From contig OZ242308.1 of assembly GCA_965208015.1 (NCBI GenBank), forward strand, positions 744,001-808,000: a DNA stretch of 64,000 nucleotides, written 5' to 3'. Shown here one piece after another: positions 42,372 through 51,270 of this stretch. The notes beneath the pieces were generated by a model. The model was not told the origin of the DNA, ran no database searches, and saw only the letters and a list, made by a program, of their open reading frames with translations. The translations under genes and the position numbers were made by a program. Each line of letters starts with the position of its first letter. Position 1 is the first letter of the stretch. This DNA comes from Bin87 sp965208015. GTDB lineage: Bacteria; Chloroflexota; Dehalococcoidia; Lucifugimonadales; UBA3495.

Positions 42372-42404
42372 CCCACTTTAAACCCCATCCAATGGATAAT
42401 CGAC

Positions 42405-43982
42405 ATGGCAGATAACAGTGTTCAGGTAATTGGCGCCGTGCCTTCCCAGTACGCGGACGTGCTGAGCGACGGCGCGCTGGAATTCGTCGCCGAGCTGCAT
42501 CGAAACTTTGAGACCACGCGACGGCGGCTGATGCAAGCTCGTGTCCGCCGGCAAGCAGAGATCGACGCCGGGGCGACGCCGGACTTCCTGACGGAGACGC
42601 GGAGCGTGCGCGAGGGTGACTGGCGAGTGCAGCCGGCGCCGTCGGATCTGACCAACCGACGGGTGGAGATCACCGGGCCGTCGTCCAACCGGCGCATGGT
42701 GATCAACGCGCTGAACTGCGGTGCACAGGTCTACATGACCGATTTCGAGGACGCGCACTCTCCGGCCTGGCTGCCCACGCTGGACGGCCAGGTGAACGTG
42801 CGCGACGCCTACCGTCGCACCATCAGCGACGAAGCGGCGGACGGACGGCAGTACCGCCTCAATGAGGACCTGGCGACTTTGTGCGTGCGGCCGCGCGGCC
42901 TGCACCTGATGGAGCGCCACGTGCTGGTGGACGGCGAGCCCGTGGCCGGCAGTTTCTTCGATTTCGGCCTGACCGTATATCACAACCACGTCGCTCAGCA
43001 GAGCCACGACACGGGGCCCTATTACTACCTGCCCAAGCTGCAGTCGCACCTGGAGGCGCGGCTCTGGAACGACGCGTTCCGGTATGCCGAGGAACGACTG
43101 GGTATTCCCCAGGGAACCATCAGCCCCACCGTGCTGATTGAACACATCCTGGCCGCGTTCGAGATGGAGGAGATCCTTTACGAACTGCGGGAGCGTCCAG
43201 CCGGCCTCAACCTGGGTCGGTGGGACTACATCTTCAGCGTGATCAAGGTGTTCAACAAGCGGTCGGACATGGTGTTCCCGGACCGGGCCCAGGTGACGAT
43301 GGCGACGCACTTCCTGACATCGGCGGCGCAATTGCTGGTCAACACCTGCCACCGTCGGGGCGCGCACGCGCTGGGCGGGATGTCGGCGTTCATCCCGCGT
43401 CGGGACGATGCCGCGGCCAACGAGGCAGCCTTCGCGCAGGTGCGGTCGGACAAGCAGCGGGAGGCCGACCAGGGCTTCGACGGGGCTTGGATCGCCCACC
43501 CCGGGTTGGTGGAGCCGGTGCTGGACGTGTTCCAGTCGGCCTTTGTTACGGACAATCAGCTGTCGGTGATACCTGAGGTGCGGATCGCGCCGGACGACCT
43601 GCTGGCAGTGCCGGAAGGACAGATAACCGAGGCTGGCCTGCGCAACAACGTCAGCGTGGCGTTGCAGTACATCGACGCCTGGACGCGGGGCAACGGAGCT
43701 GTGGCCATCTACGGACTGATGGAAGATGCTGCAACGGCTGAGATCTCACGGTCGCAACTTTGGCAATGGCTGAACCACGGTTCGCAGCTGGACGACGGCC
43801 GTGCCATTACCGCCGAGCTGTATCGCCAGGTGCGGGCCCAGGAAGCGGCCGCGCTGGTGGCGCAGCGGGGCCAGGAAAATCCGGGCGCGCTGGACAAGGC
43901 AGTGGAGTTGCTGGACGAGATCGTGCTGTCGGACGATTTCGTCGAGTTCCTGACGCTGCCGGGATACCGCTACCTGGATTAG
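42405..43982 (+). CDS. aceB: Malate synthase A
   Basis: 525 aa, normal length for the A isoform. Key stretches: 'GPSSNRRMVINALNCGAQVYMTDFEDAHSP' (glyoxylate-site region), 'LCVRPRGLHLMERHV', 'DTGPYYYLPKLQSHLEARLWNDAF', 'IPQGTISPTVLIEHILAAFEMEEILYELRERPAGLNLGRWDYIFS' (Mg-ligand Glu/Asp), and 'WIAHPGLVEPVLDVF'. It condenses glyoxylate and acetyl-CoA to malate. No isocitrate lyase is visible in the window, so glyoxylate could come from another path such as glycolate or purine breakdown. Confidence 0.95.
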   Translation: MADNSVQVIGAVPSQYADVLSDGALEFVAELHRNFETTRRRLMQARVRRQAEIDAGATPDFLTETRSVREGDWRVQPAPSDLTNRRVEITGPSSNRRMVINALNCGAQVYMTDFEDAHSPAWLPTLDGQVNVRDAYRRTISDEAADGRQYRLNEDLATLCVRPRGLHLMERHVLVDGEPVAGSFFDFGLTVYHNHVAQQSHDTGPYYYLPKLQSHLEARLWNDAFRYAEERLGIPQGTISPTVLIEHILAAFEMEEILYELRERPAGLNLGRWDYIFSVIKVFNKRSDMVFPDRAQVTMATHFLTSAAQLLVNTCHRRGAHALGGMSAFIPRRDDAAANEAAFAQVRSDKQREADQGFDGAWIAHPGLVEPVLDVFQSAFVTDNQLSVIPEVRIAPDDLLAVPEGQITEAGLRNNVSVALQYIDAWTRGNGAVAIYGLMEDAATAEISRSQLWQWLNHGSQLDDGRAITAELYRQVRAQEAAALVAQRGQENPGALDKAVELLDEIVLSDDFVEFLTLPGYRYLD

Positions 43983-43997
43983 ATTAGGGTGATTGCC

Positions 43998-44699
43998 ATG
44001 GCAACCGCTGCCTCCGTCAAAGGCGCCGCCCTTCCGGCAGACGATGACGAGCTTTATTGCGATCTGCCCCATCCGGTGTGGGTCAACATCCGGCCCATCC
44101 TGGAATCGGTGGCCGGAAAGCTCACGGACGAGGAGATCGACCAGTGGTTTGTCGGGTTCCATGAGCTCAACGAAGGGCGGGGTTTTACCCTGGAACTGAC
44201 TGCAGAAGGGGAATTGGTGATCAGCCCTATGGTGAATCGCGCCGGCCTGACGGCTGAAAGCCGACTTTTTGGAACTCTGTTTATCTGGGTTGAGAGCAAT
44301 AACGGCGAGGCCCACGGCGCCAACGCCAATATGCGCCTGCCCGACGGCTCGCGGATTCGCCCTGATGCCCTGTGGCTGTCGCCGGAGCAGGTGGCCGCCT
44401 TGCCGCCCGTATCCGACGACAAACCAATCACCGTCTGCCCGGCGTTTGTCGCGGAGATCATGTCAGGCACGGATACCCTGCCTCCGCTACAGCGCAAGAT
44501 GGAGCGGTACATGGCCAACGGGGCGCAGCTGGGTTGGCTGATTGACCCGTACCGCCGGCGGGTGTATGTGTACCGTCCCGGGGTTGAAGTTGAGATATTG
44601 GAAGGCCCGGAAACGGTTAGCGGCGAGCCGGTGTTGCCGGGGTTCGTGTTTGAGGTTCGCAGCCGAATTTTCGCGCTGTATGCCGTTGCTGAGGGATAG
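43998..44699 (+). CDS. Uma2-family putative endonuclease, tandem copy 1
   Basis: 233 aa from ATG 43998. The PD-(D/E)XK-like core of Uma2/DUF820 is shown by LPDGSRIRPDALWLSPEQ (Asp) then 'CPAFVAEIMSGTDTLPPLQRKMERYMANGAQLGWLIDPYRRRVYVYRPG', with the usual VEVLSPSD strand in the form AEIMSGTD and a Lys in QRKME. An N-terminal extension 'LPHPVWVNIRPILESVAGKLTDEEIDQWF' is shared with the two following genes. Uma2 proteins are abundant in Chloroflexi and cyanobacteria; their targets are unknown. Confidence 0.85.
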   Translation: MATAASVKGAALPADDDELYCDLPHPVWVNIRPILESVAGKLTDEEIDQWFVGFHELNEGRGFTLELTAEGELVISPMVNRAGLTAESRLFGTLFIWVESNNGEAHGANANMRLPDGSRIRPDALWLSPEQVAALPPVSDDKPITVCPAFVAEIMSGTDTLPPLQRKMERYMANGAQLGWLIDPYRRRVYVYRPGVEVEILEGPETVSGEPVLPGFVFEVRSRIFALYAVAEG

Positions 44700-44703
44700 A
44701 CGC

Positions 44704-45405
44704 ATGGTAACCGATGCCGCGCTCAAAGATATCGCAGCAGTTACGGATAGTGACGAGCTCTGCTACATCGCCCTGCCGCACCCAGTATCGGTGAACATTC
44801 GATCCATCCTGGAATCGGTGGCCGGAAAGCTTACCGACCACGAAATCGACCAATGGCTCGTCGACTGCTCCAAAGCCAACGAGGGTCGCGGATTCTATCT
44901 GGAGCTTACCGCCGAGGGGGAGTTGGCAATCAATCCTATGGTGAACATGGACGCCTATTTTGCCGAAGCGGACTTCGGGACCGATTTAGTAATTTGGTCC
45001 AGAGGATACGGTGGCCGCGCCGCAGGAGCAGGCGGGATTATAAGGCTGCCTGACGGTTCGCGTGTTCAACCGGATGCGGCCTGGCTCTCGCCGGAGCAAA
45101 TGGCGCTGCTGGAGCCAATTGGTTCCAGGGCTATTGACGTTTGCCCGGCATTCGTCGCCGAAATAATGTCCGGCACCGATACGCTGCCGCCGTTGCAGCG
45201 CAAGATGGAGCGGTACATGGCCAACGGCGCGCAGTTGGGTTGGCTGATCGACCCGTATCGGCGGAGGGTTTACGTGTATCGTCCCGGGGCTGAAGTTGAG
45301 CTATTGGAAGATCCGGAGACCATCAGCGGGGAGCCGGTGTTGCCGGGCTTCGTGTTTGAGGTGCGCAGCCGAATTTTCGCCTTGCACGACGCCGCCAGAG
45401 GATAA
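44704..45405 (+). CDS. Uma2-family putative endonuclease, tandem copy 2
   Basis: 233 aa. Start ATG 44704 (MVTDAALKDIAAVTDSDEL) sits four bases after the stop of copy 1 with a GAGGGA site; the open frame upstream to 44542 is inside copy 1. It carries the same motif chain: LPDGSRVQPDAAWLSPEQ, VCPAFVAEIMSGTDTLPPLQRKMERYMANG and WLIDPYRRRVYVYRPGAEV. The C-terminal half is nearly identical to copy 1, while the middle (residues 80-120) differs, which fits gene duplication followed by partial conversion. Confidence 0.85.
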   Translation: MVTDAALKDIAAVTDSDELCYIALPHPVSVNIRSILESVAGKLTDHEIDQWLVDCSKANEGRGFYLELTAEGELAINPMVNMDAYFAEADFGTDLVIWSRGYGGRAAGAGGIIRLPDGSRVQPDAAWLSPEQMALLEPIGSRAIDVCPAFVAEIMSGTDTLPPLQRKMERYMANGAQLGWLIDPYRRRVYVYRPGAEVELLEDPETISGEPVLPGFVFEVRSRIFALHDAARG

Positions 45406-45410
45406 GTTCC

Positions 45411-46103
45411 ATGGCAACCGCTCCGACCGTTAAAGATACCGTCACAGTTGTGGAGAACGACGAGTTCCCGCTGCCGCATCCCCTGTCGGTCAACATCAAG
45501 CCGATCCTGGAGTCGGTCACCGGCAAGCTGACCGATGACGAGATTGACCAGTGGTTCGTGGGCTTGGCGCGTGCAAATGAAGGGCGGGGCTTTTACCTGG
45601 AGCTGACCGCATCGGGGGAGTTGGTTGTCAATCCTATGGTGAACTTGCACAGCGGCATTGCCGAAGCGGAAGGCACTACTGACTTGACGAACTGGTCCAG
45701 GGAACACGGCGGGCTTACGCTCAGCTCACGCACGATTATCCGCCTGCCCGACGGCGCTCGCGCCGAGCCAGATTTGTCTTGGCTGTCGCCGGAGCAAGTG
45801 GCGGAGTTCGGTCCCGTGTTGCCCCGCACTGTAACCGTCTGCCCGGCTTTCGTTGGCGAAATAATGTCCGAGACTGACCGGCTTCCGCCGCTGCTGCGCA
45901 AGATGGAGCGCTATATCGCCAACGGCGCGCAGATGGGGTGGTTGATCGACCCGTACCGCCGGCTGGTGTACGTCTATCGCCCCGGTACCGAAGCTGAGAT
46001 CTTGGAAGACCCAGAGACGGTTAACGGCGAGCCGGTGTTGCCGGGGTTTGTGTTTGAGGTGCGGCGACGGATATTTGCGTTGCATGAAACGGCGGCGGAG
46101 TGA
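45411..46103 (+). CDS. Uma2-family putative endonuclease, tandem copy 3
   Basis: 230 aa, five bases after copy 2. Motifs RLPDGARAEPDLSWLSPEQV, VCPAFVGEIMSETDRLPPLLRKMERYIANGAQMGWLIDPYRRLVYVYRPG. More diverged than copies 1 and 2, so it probably split off first. All three are probably one transcript that could extend to the exonuclease gene at 46119. Confidence 0.85.
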   Translation: MATAPTVKDTVTVVENDEFPLPHPLSVNIKPILESVTGKLTDDEIDQWFVGLARANEGRGFYLELTASGELVVNPMVNLHSGIAEAEGTTDLTNWSREHGGLTLSSRTIIRLPDGARAEPDLSWLSPEQVAEFGPVLPRTVTVCPAFVGEIMSETDRLPPLLRKMERYIANGAQMGWLIDPYRRLVYVYRPGTEAEILEDPETVNGEPVLPGFVFEVRRRIFALHETAAE

Positions 46104-46118
46104 TGTGGTCGGCCAGCG

Positions 46119-47009
46119 ATGAAGATCCACCTGGTTGACGGCACTTTCGAGCTGTTCCGCGCGCACTACTCGCCGCGGCCGGGGCGCGCCACCCCAGACG
46201 GGACGGACATCAAGGCTACGCACGGGTTGGCGCAAAGCCTGATCGCGTTGCTGGGTCAGCCTGATGTCACGCACGTCGCGGTGGCGTTCGACAGCGTGAT
46301 CCGGTCCTTCCGCAACGACCTGTTCGATGGTTACAAGACCGGTGACGGGGTGGAGCCGGACCTGCTGGCGCAATTTCCGTTGGCCGAGCAGATCACGGCC
46401 GCGCTGGGCATTGCCGTCTGGCCCATGGAGGAGTTTGAGGCAGACGACGCCATCGCAACCGCCGCGGTGCGCTTTGCGGCTAATCCCGAAGTGGAGCAGG
46501 TGGTCATGTGCTCGCCTGACAAGGATATGTCGCAGGTAGTGTCCGGCCAGCGGGTGGTGATGCTGGACCGGCGCAAGGGCGAGGTCATCGACGAGGCCGG
46601 AGTGGTGGAGAAGTTTGGGGTGCCGCCGTCTGCCATCGCGGACTATCTGGCGCTGGTGGGCGATTCGGCGGACGGGATACCCGGCATACCCCGCTGGGGC
46701 GCGCGATCCACCGCCACAGTGCTGTCTCGATACGGCCACATCGAAGATATTCCCGCCGACATGGCGGACTGGGACGTCAAGGTGCGCGGGGCGGGGAACC
46801 TGACGGCGGCGTTGACCGAGCAATGGGACGACGCGCTGCTCTACCGGCACCTGGCCACTCTCAGGCTGGACGTTCCCCTGGACGAGACCGAACCGGAACA
46901 GGTGAGATGGACCGGCGTGCGCCGGCCCGCATTGGACGAGTTGTGCGGATCGCTGGGGCTGGAGTCTCTGCTGGAGCGACTGCCGGCAGAGCCGGGTCAG
47001 TCATCCTGA
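46119..47009 (+). CDS. Stand-alone 5'-3' exonuclease (PolI N-domain-like, FEN superfamily)
   Basis: 296 aa. It starts MKIHLVDGTFELFRAHYSPRP (first metal Asp), has FRNDLFDGYKTG, 'MEEFEADDAIATAA' and 'CSPDKDMSQVV' (acidic metal cluster), then 'VGDSADGIPGIPRWGARSTATVL', the helix-hairpin-helix with the GDxxDxxPG motif. No polymerase or proofreading domain follows. Such proteins trim RNA primers or flaps. It has no good ribosome site, is 15 bases after the Uma2 run and ends nine bases inside the convergent gene. Confidence 0.88.
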   Translation: MKIHLVDGTFELFRAHYSPRPGRATPDGTDIKATHGLAQSLIALLGQPDVTHVAVAFDSVIRSFRNDLFDGYKTGDGVEPDLLAQFPLAEQITAALGIAVWPMEEFEADDAIATAAVRFAANPEVEQVVMCSPDKDMSQVVSGQRVVMLDRRKGEVIDEAGVVEKFGVPPSAIADYLALVGDSADGIPGIPRWGARSTATVLSRYGHIEDIPADMADWDVKVRGAGNLTAALTEQWDDALLYRHLATLRLDVPLDETEPEQVRWTGVRRPALDELCGSLGLESLLERLPAEPGQSS

Positions 47010-47762
47010 AACGCTGACCGGTTGATCGGGCGGTGGACCGGTTTCGCGTCGCCGATTTGCGCTCCAACGGCGGTAGCTCAGGATCGCGACGCCGGCTGAC
47101 AGCAACAGCACCGCGCCCAGGACCGAGGTCAGCGCGACGCGCATGGTGGCGTCGAACCAGAAACCGGCGGGGAACAGGATTAACAGGTAGTCGGTGCGGG
47201 GATCGAGCATCCACAGGTCGTTGGCGAAGCTGAGGCGGTGGAAGAGCAGGAAGAGTTGCTCGAAGCTGGCGACCGCCGCCACGCCGACCAGGAAAACGGC
47301 CGTTAGGGTGATCGAGCCTCCCCAGATGGCCAGCCGGGCCGCGCGGACGGGCCAGGTCCTTCGATCCGCGGCGATCAGGATGGCGACGGCACCGAGTATC
47401 CACAGCGCGGAGCCCAGGGCCACCCAGTAGGTTCCGCGCACCAAACGCTTGACGTCGTACATGTGCGCCACCTCGCGCTGGTTGAAGACCTCCAGCTCGA
47501 TACCGTAGATCGGCGCGCACACGGCCAGCGGTTCGACCGACGTGTTGAAGTAGCGGCGCAGCTCCGCGCCGATGGTTATCAGATCAGGGTCAGAGATGCC
47601 GGATCTCTGGGCGGTGTGGTAGCGCTGGAATCCGTTGCGGTAGAGGCCGGGATCGTTGACGGCCCAGGTCACGGAGCCGGCGACGAGAAAGAGGAGTACC
47701 GCGGGGATGGCAAGAGCCCGCAGGACAGTCGAGATGACGTCGACGGGCCGGCGACTAGACAT
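47001..47762 (-). CDS. TIGR01906/DUF1461 family integral membrane protein
   Basis: 253 aa with four membrane helices, about residues 14-34, 115-138, 153-175 and 205-225. The first loop has 'YHTAQRSGISDPDLITIGAELRRYFN' and 'LEVFNQREVAHMYDVKRLV', and after TM3 'LLFHRLSFANDLWMLDPRTDYLLILFPAGFW', the family signature. Function unknown. Its start overlaps the end of the Uma2 gene (47755-48351) by eight bases, so the two are co-translated. Confidence 0.85.
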   Translation of the reverse strand: MSSRRPVDVISTVLRALAIPAVLLFLVAGSVTWAVNDPGLYRNGFQRYHTAQRSGISDPDLITIGAELRRYFNTSVEPLAVCAPIYGIELEVFNQREVAHMYDVKRLVRGTYWVALGSALWILGAVAILIAADRRTWPVRAARLAIWGGSITLTAVFLVGVAAVASFEQLFLLFHRLSFANDLWMLDPRTDYLLILFPAGFWFDATMRVALTSVLGAVLLLSAGVAILSYRRWSANRRRETGPPPDQPVSVSG

Positions 47763-48351
47763 CGGCCGGTCGCTGGCGATGGTGGAATAACTCGGCCAGC
47801 GGAATGGCCAGGCCGGGCAGCAGGGGAGTAGTAAGGGTGTCCTCAGCGGTCAGGAGGCCGCGGGAGATATAGTCGCCATCGCGCAGTTCGAGCAGCAGGG
47901 CCGTGTCGTGAACGGGGTCGAAGATCCAGTACTCGGCAACGCCGGCCTCGCTGTAAATCTGGCGCTTGCGGATGAGGTCCCGGTTGCGGTCGGAAGAGAG
48001 GACTTCCACCACGATGTCCGGCACACCTTCAAAATAGCCGCCCACTATCCGGTACGGATTGCCGGCAAGGATGATGGCCAGATCGGGCGCCAGGACGCGG
48101 CGCGGATCCCGGGACAGAATGACCACCACGTCCGGGTACACTTCAGCGGGTGGTTCGCCAAAGTTTTGGATATAGTTTGCGATATGCCAACCCAGCCAAT
48201 AGAGCAAAAATTGGTGCAACGGTCGGGGTCGAGGCATGATGTAAAGTTCCCCGTCGTCCAGTTCCATTTTGTTCCGCTCTTCCGTGTCGGGAAGATCCAG
48301 GAACTCGGCGACGGACATGCGGGTTCCGGTGACGATGGGTTTGGTTGCCAT
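47755..48351 (-). CDS. Uma2-family putative endonuclease (fourth copy, different branch)
   Basis: 198 aa of the more usual Uma2 type: 'EFLDLPDTEERNKMELDDGELYIMPRPRPLHQFLLYWL', 'EVYPDVVVILSRDPRRVLAPDLAII', 'VPDIVVEVLSSDRNRDLIRKRQIYSEAGVAEYWIFDPVHDTALLLELRDGDY'. The DLAII Asp, the VVEVLSS Glu and Lys in RKRQIY make the PD-(D/E)XK set. Closer to canonical Uma2 than the three tandem copies. Start ATG 48351; divergent from the MazG gene. Confidence 0.9.
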   Translation of the reverse strand: MATKPIVTGTRMSVAEFLDLPDTEERNKMELDDGELYIMPRPRPLHQFLLYWLGWHIANYIQNFGEPPAEVYPDVVVILSRDPRRVLAPDLAIILAGNPYRIVGGYFEGVPDIVVEVLSSDRNRDLIRKRQIYSEAGVAEYWIFDPVHDTALLLELRDGDYISRGLLTAEDTLTTPLLPGLAIPLAELFHHRQRPADV

Positions 48352-48450
48352 GTCAGGCCTCCGATGGCGGGCTGCGGCCGACTCAAGGTTACCTGAAGGC
48401 TGGGTGGGTTATCAAACGGATGACCAAAGGCGCCGGACTGGAGGCTGGGA

Positions 48451-48456
48451 TATACT
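48451..48456 (+). promoter_or_regulatory. Putative -10 box for mazG
   Basis: TATACT ends nine bases before ATG 48466, so the transcript would be almost leaderless. No -35 match and no ribosome site are seen, which fits leaderless initiation. Confidence 0.4.
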
Positions 48457-48465
48457 GGCGTCATT

Positions 48466-49293
48466 ATGATGCAGAATGATGTTACGTCTCCGACAAATTC
48501 GCCGATACCCGAAGAGCGCATGGGGGAGTTTCAATCCTTGGTCGACGTCGTGGCGCGGCTGCGCGGGCCGGGCGGCTGTCCGTGGGACGCCGAGCAGACC
48601 CACGAGTCGCTGAAGCGCAACCTGCTGGAAGAATGCTACGAAACCCTGGAGGCCATCGACGCCGGCGAGCCGCTGGAGTTGGCCGAGGAGCTGGGCGACA
48701 TCCTGGTGCAGGTGGCGTTTCATGCCGACATCGCCCGGCAGGCCGGCCACTTCGACATCGCCGACGTGCTGAGCGCCATCAACCGCAAGCTGATCCGCCG
48801 GCATCCTCACGTGTTCGCCGATGGGAGCGCCTCTGACGCTCGCCAGGTCGAGCGCAACTGGGAGCAGCTGAAGGCGGAGGAACGGCGGGAAGCGGGCAAA
48901 CCGCAACCCTCGGCGATGGACAGCGTGCCGGCGGCGCTGCCGGCGCTGACCGCTGCCCAGCTGATGCAGGACCGTGCGGCGCGCTTCGGGTTCGACTGGG
49001 ACGACGCGGATGGCGTGCTGGACAAGCTGGTCGAGGAAATCGGAGAGTTCAGAGCCGCTGCGACGCCGGAGGAACGGCTCGACGAGTTCGGCGACGTGCT
49101 GTTCGCGCTGGTGAACCTGGCGCGCTGGTCGGGCATCCACGCTGAAGACGCATTGCGGCAGGCCAACGGCAAGTTCCGGAGCCGCTACCGGGTCATGGAA
49201 CGGCTGGCATCCGAACGGGAGCAGGACTTTGCCGCGCTGCCGCTGGACGACAAGGAAGCGCTGTGGCAGGAGGCCAAGGCGGCCGAGGCGTAA
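48466..49293 (+). CDS. mazG: Nucleoside triphosphate pyrophosphohydrolase MazG
   Basis: 275 aa, full length with two MazG domains. The first holds 'VARLRGPGGCPWDAEQTHESLKRNLLEECYETLEAID' and ELAEELGDILVQV (EExxE...ExxD metal site); the second 'RFGFDWDDADGVLDKLVEEIGEF' with LDEFGDVLFALVNLAR. It removes pyrophosphate from aberrant or all NTPs, lowering (p)ppGpp-related stress or cleaning the pool. ATG 48466 could be replaced by ATG 48469; neither has a ribosome site. Confidence 0.93.
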   Translation: MMQNDVTSPTNSPIPEERMGEFQSLVDVVARLRGPGGCPWDAEQTHESLKRNLLEECYETLEAIDAGEPLELAEELGDILVQVAFHADIARQAGHFDIADVLSAINRKLIRRHPHVFADGSASDARQVERNWEQLKAEERREAGKPQPSAMDSVPAALPALTAAQLMQDRAARFGFDWDDADGVLDKLVEEIGEFRAAATPEERLDEFGDVLFALVNLARWSGIHAEDALRQANGKFRSRYRVMERLASEREQDFAALPLDDKEALWQEAKAAEA

Positions 49294-49302
49294 GTCCTTG
49301 CG

Positions 49303-50136
49303 TCAGTCGTCGCCGGTGTTGCCCAGGGCGTGACCGAGGAACCCGGGTTCAAGCATGTAGATGCCGCCGGCGGCCAGCGAGGCCAGGCCAGACAACGCAC
49401 GCCATTGTGCGGTGGTGCCACGGAAGGGACTCAGCCGTTCCATGAACGGACGCTTGGGGCGGTATCTGCGGATCCTGCGGCGGGCGCCGCTCTGGCGCAT
49501 GGCCTCGGCGATGGCGTCGTCGAAGTTGCCCGTGCTGTCGATTAGGCGGCGATCCCGGGCGGCAGGAGCGGTGAAGAGTTCCCCGGTGGCGAGTTCAATG
49601 GCTTCTTCGGGGGGCATCCTGCGGCTGTCGGCGACGACGGACACGAACAGGGCGTAGATCTGGGCGATCAGGCCCTCGAACTTTCCGGCTTCTTCATCGG
49701 TTGGATGCCGCCAGAAACCGGACATATCCTTCAGGTGACCACCCTTGAAGATTGAGATTTCGACGCCGATCTTGCTGAGCAGTTGCTCCACGATGGGACG
49801 CATGTAGATCACGCCGATGGAGCCCACCAGGGCGGCGCGGGAGGCCATGATGGTGCCGGCTCCGCAGGCGATGTAGTAACCCCCGGACGCGCCCAGGCCG
49901 CGAATGTAGGCGACGACGGGCTTGCGCTGCGCCACGCGGCGGACGCTCTCATAGATCAGGTCGCTGGCGGTAGCGGAGCCGCCGGGAGAGTCGATGTCCA
50001 GCACCAGGGCGCCGATCTTGCGGTTGCTGGCGATGCGCTCGAAGATGCGCGAGTAGTCGGGTTCCTTGATGGCAGCGCCGATGACGCCGTGCATTTCGAC
50101 GACGGCGATGCCGGGGCGGCGTTTGAAGAGGGGCAT
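49303..50136 (-). CDS. sppA: S49 family serine peptidase (SppA/SohB-like)
   Basis: 277 aa. The core 'GALVLDIDSPGGSATASDLIYESVRRV' and RGLGASGGYYIACG carry the nucleophile Ser; Lys of the Ser-Lys pair is probably in FKGGHLKDMSGFW. The N-terminus (MPLFKRRPGIAVVEMHGVIG) has no membrane anchor, so this copy seems to be a soluble or loosely bound short form. C-terminal basic stretch (RRRIRRYRPKRP) then two weak hydrophobic stretches. It is convergent with mazG, which ends nine bases away. Confidence 0.88.
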   Translation of the reverse strand: MPLFKRRPGIAVVEMHGVIGAAIKEPDYSRIFERIASNRKIGALVLDIDSPGGSATASDLIYESVRRVAQRKPVVAYIRGLGASGGYYIACGAGTIMASRAALVGSIGVIYMRPIVEQLLSKIGVEISIFKGGHLKDMSGFWRHPTDEEAGKFEGLIAQIYALFVSVVADSRRMPPEEAIELATGELFTAPAARDRRLIDSTGNFDDAIAEAMRQSGARRRIRRYRPKRPFMERLSPFRGTTAQWRALSGLASLAAGGIYMLEPGFLGHALGNTGDD

Positions 50137-50211
50137 GGTGGGATCCCTATGGCTTTTGTGCAGGAGATAAATCGATTATACACGGGGGTCTCGGGGGTGC
50201 CGAAGGTCGGT

Positions 50212-50241
50212 TTGACAGTTGGCGGAGCGGAGGGCTAGCAT
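50212..50241 (+). promoter_or_regulatory. Sigma70-type promoter for the ATPase-nuclease operon
   Basis: TTGACA (50212-50217), 18-base spacer, TAGCAT (50236-50241), then a 33-base leader to ATG 50275. Same -10 type as at 22488 and 39463. Confidence 0.75.
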
Positions 50242-50274
50242 CGAACGCATAGCCCGATCAGCGGGGAAAACACC

Positions 50275-51270
50275 ATGCCCGTCACGAAGATAAAACTGGA
50301 GAATTTCACCGCCTTCAAGGATTTGGAGGTGGAGTTTTCGCCCGGCATAAACGCGCTGGTCGGCGCGAATGGGACCGGGAAGACGCACTTGATGAAGGTG
50401 TGTTACGCGGCGTGTGACGCTTTCAAAGCGGACGACATTTTTAAGGACGAGTTGATCGGAGCGTTTCTGCCTTCTGGTCGACGGCTAGGCCGACTGGTTA
50501 AACAACCAGCGATGTCGGCGTTGGCATCGGCAGCTGTGTGTGTCGGCGACAGGGAAGTATCCATAGTCTTTGACGCAAGGCGTACAAGCACCAAAACCCA
50601 TACCGGCCCGCCGATTGCCAGCGCTTACATCCCCGCCAAAGATATGCTGGCCAACGCGCCGGGCTTTTTGCCGCTGTACGAAACCCGCGAAGTTCATTTT
50701 GAAGAGGTGTATCGGGATATATTGCTCCGAGCCTACTTGCCAGCTTTACGTGAACCTATCGACGAAGCACACTCGCGGATGCTTGATAGTCTGGAAAACG
50801 TCATCGGCGGCAAAGTTACGGTCAGCGGACAGGAGTTCTTTCTGAGCAACGAGCAGGGGGACCTGGAGTTCACCCTTCTGGCGGAGGGGTGGCGCAAGCT
50901 GGGGTTGCTGTGGTTGCTGATACGGAACGGCACGTTGCGAGAGGGTTCAGTGCTTTTCTGGGACGAGCCGGAGGCCAACCTGAACCCCAAGATGTTCAAG
51001 GTCGTGATCGAGGTGCTGCTGGAATTGCAGCGGGCGGGGGTGCAGGTGTTCTTCGCCACGCATGACTACGTAATCCTGAAGGAGTTGGACCTGCAGATGA
51101 CGGAGGAGGACGCGGTGGCGTTCCACTCGCTGTACCGGGATGAGGAGGGCGAGATCGCCTGCCGCACCACCGGGCATTATCTAGACATCCGGCCAAACGC
51201 GATTGATGAGGCGTTCACCGACTTGTATGACCGTCAGATCAAGCGCAGCTTTGGGAGTAGGCTGGGATGA
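50275..51270 (+). CDS. AAA/ABC-type ATPase of a putative defence pair
   Basis: 331 aa. The start 'KIKLENFTAFKDLEVEFSPGINALVGANGTGKTHLM' has Walker A GANGTGKT (residues 30-37), like RecF/OLD/SMC-related AAA_15/21 ATPases. An ABC-like signature is 'LLAEGWRKLGLLWLLIRNG', Walker B VLFWDEPEANLNPKM (about 225-239), then VFFATHDYVILKEL (switch His). There is no TOPRIM domain, unlike OLD/Gabija GajA. The stop overlaps the start of the next gene (ATGA), so both proteins are made together. This set-up is that of ATPase plus nuclease anti-phage pairs; direct proof of function is not available from sequence. Confidence 0.85.
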   Translation: MPVTKIKLENFTAFKDLEVEFSPGINALVGANGTGKTHLMKVCYAACDAFKADDIFKDELIGAFLPSGRRLGRLVKQPAMSALASAAVCVGDREVSIVFDARRTSTKTHTGPPIASAYIPAKDMLANAPGFLPLYETREVHFEEVYRDILLRAYLPALREPIDEAHSRMLDSLENVIGGKVTVSGQEFFLSNEQGDLEFTLLAEGWRKLGLLWLLIRNGTLREGSVLFWDEPEANLNPKMFKVVIEVLLELQRAGVQVFFATHDYVILKELDLQMTEEDAVAFHSLYRDEEGEIACRTTGHYLDIRPNAIDEAFTDLYDRQIKRSFGSRLG

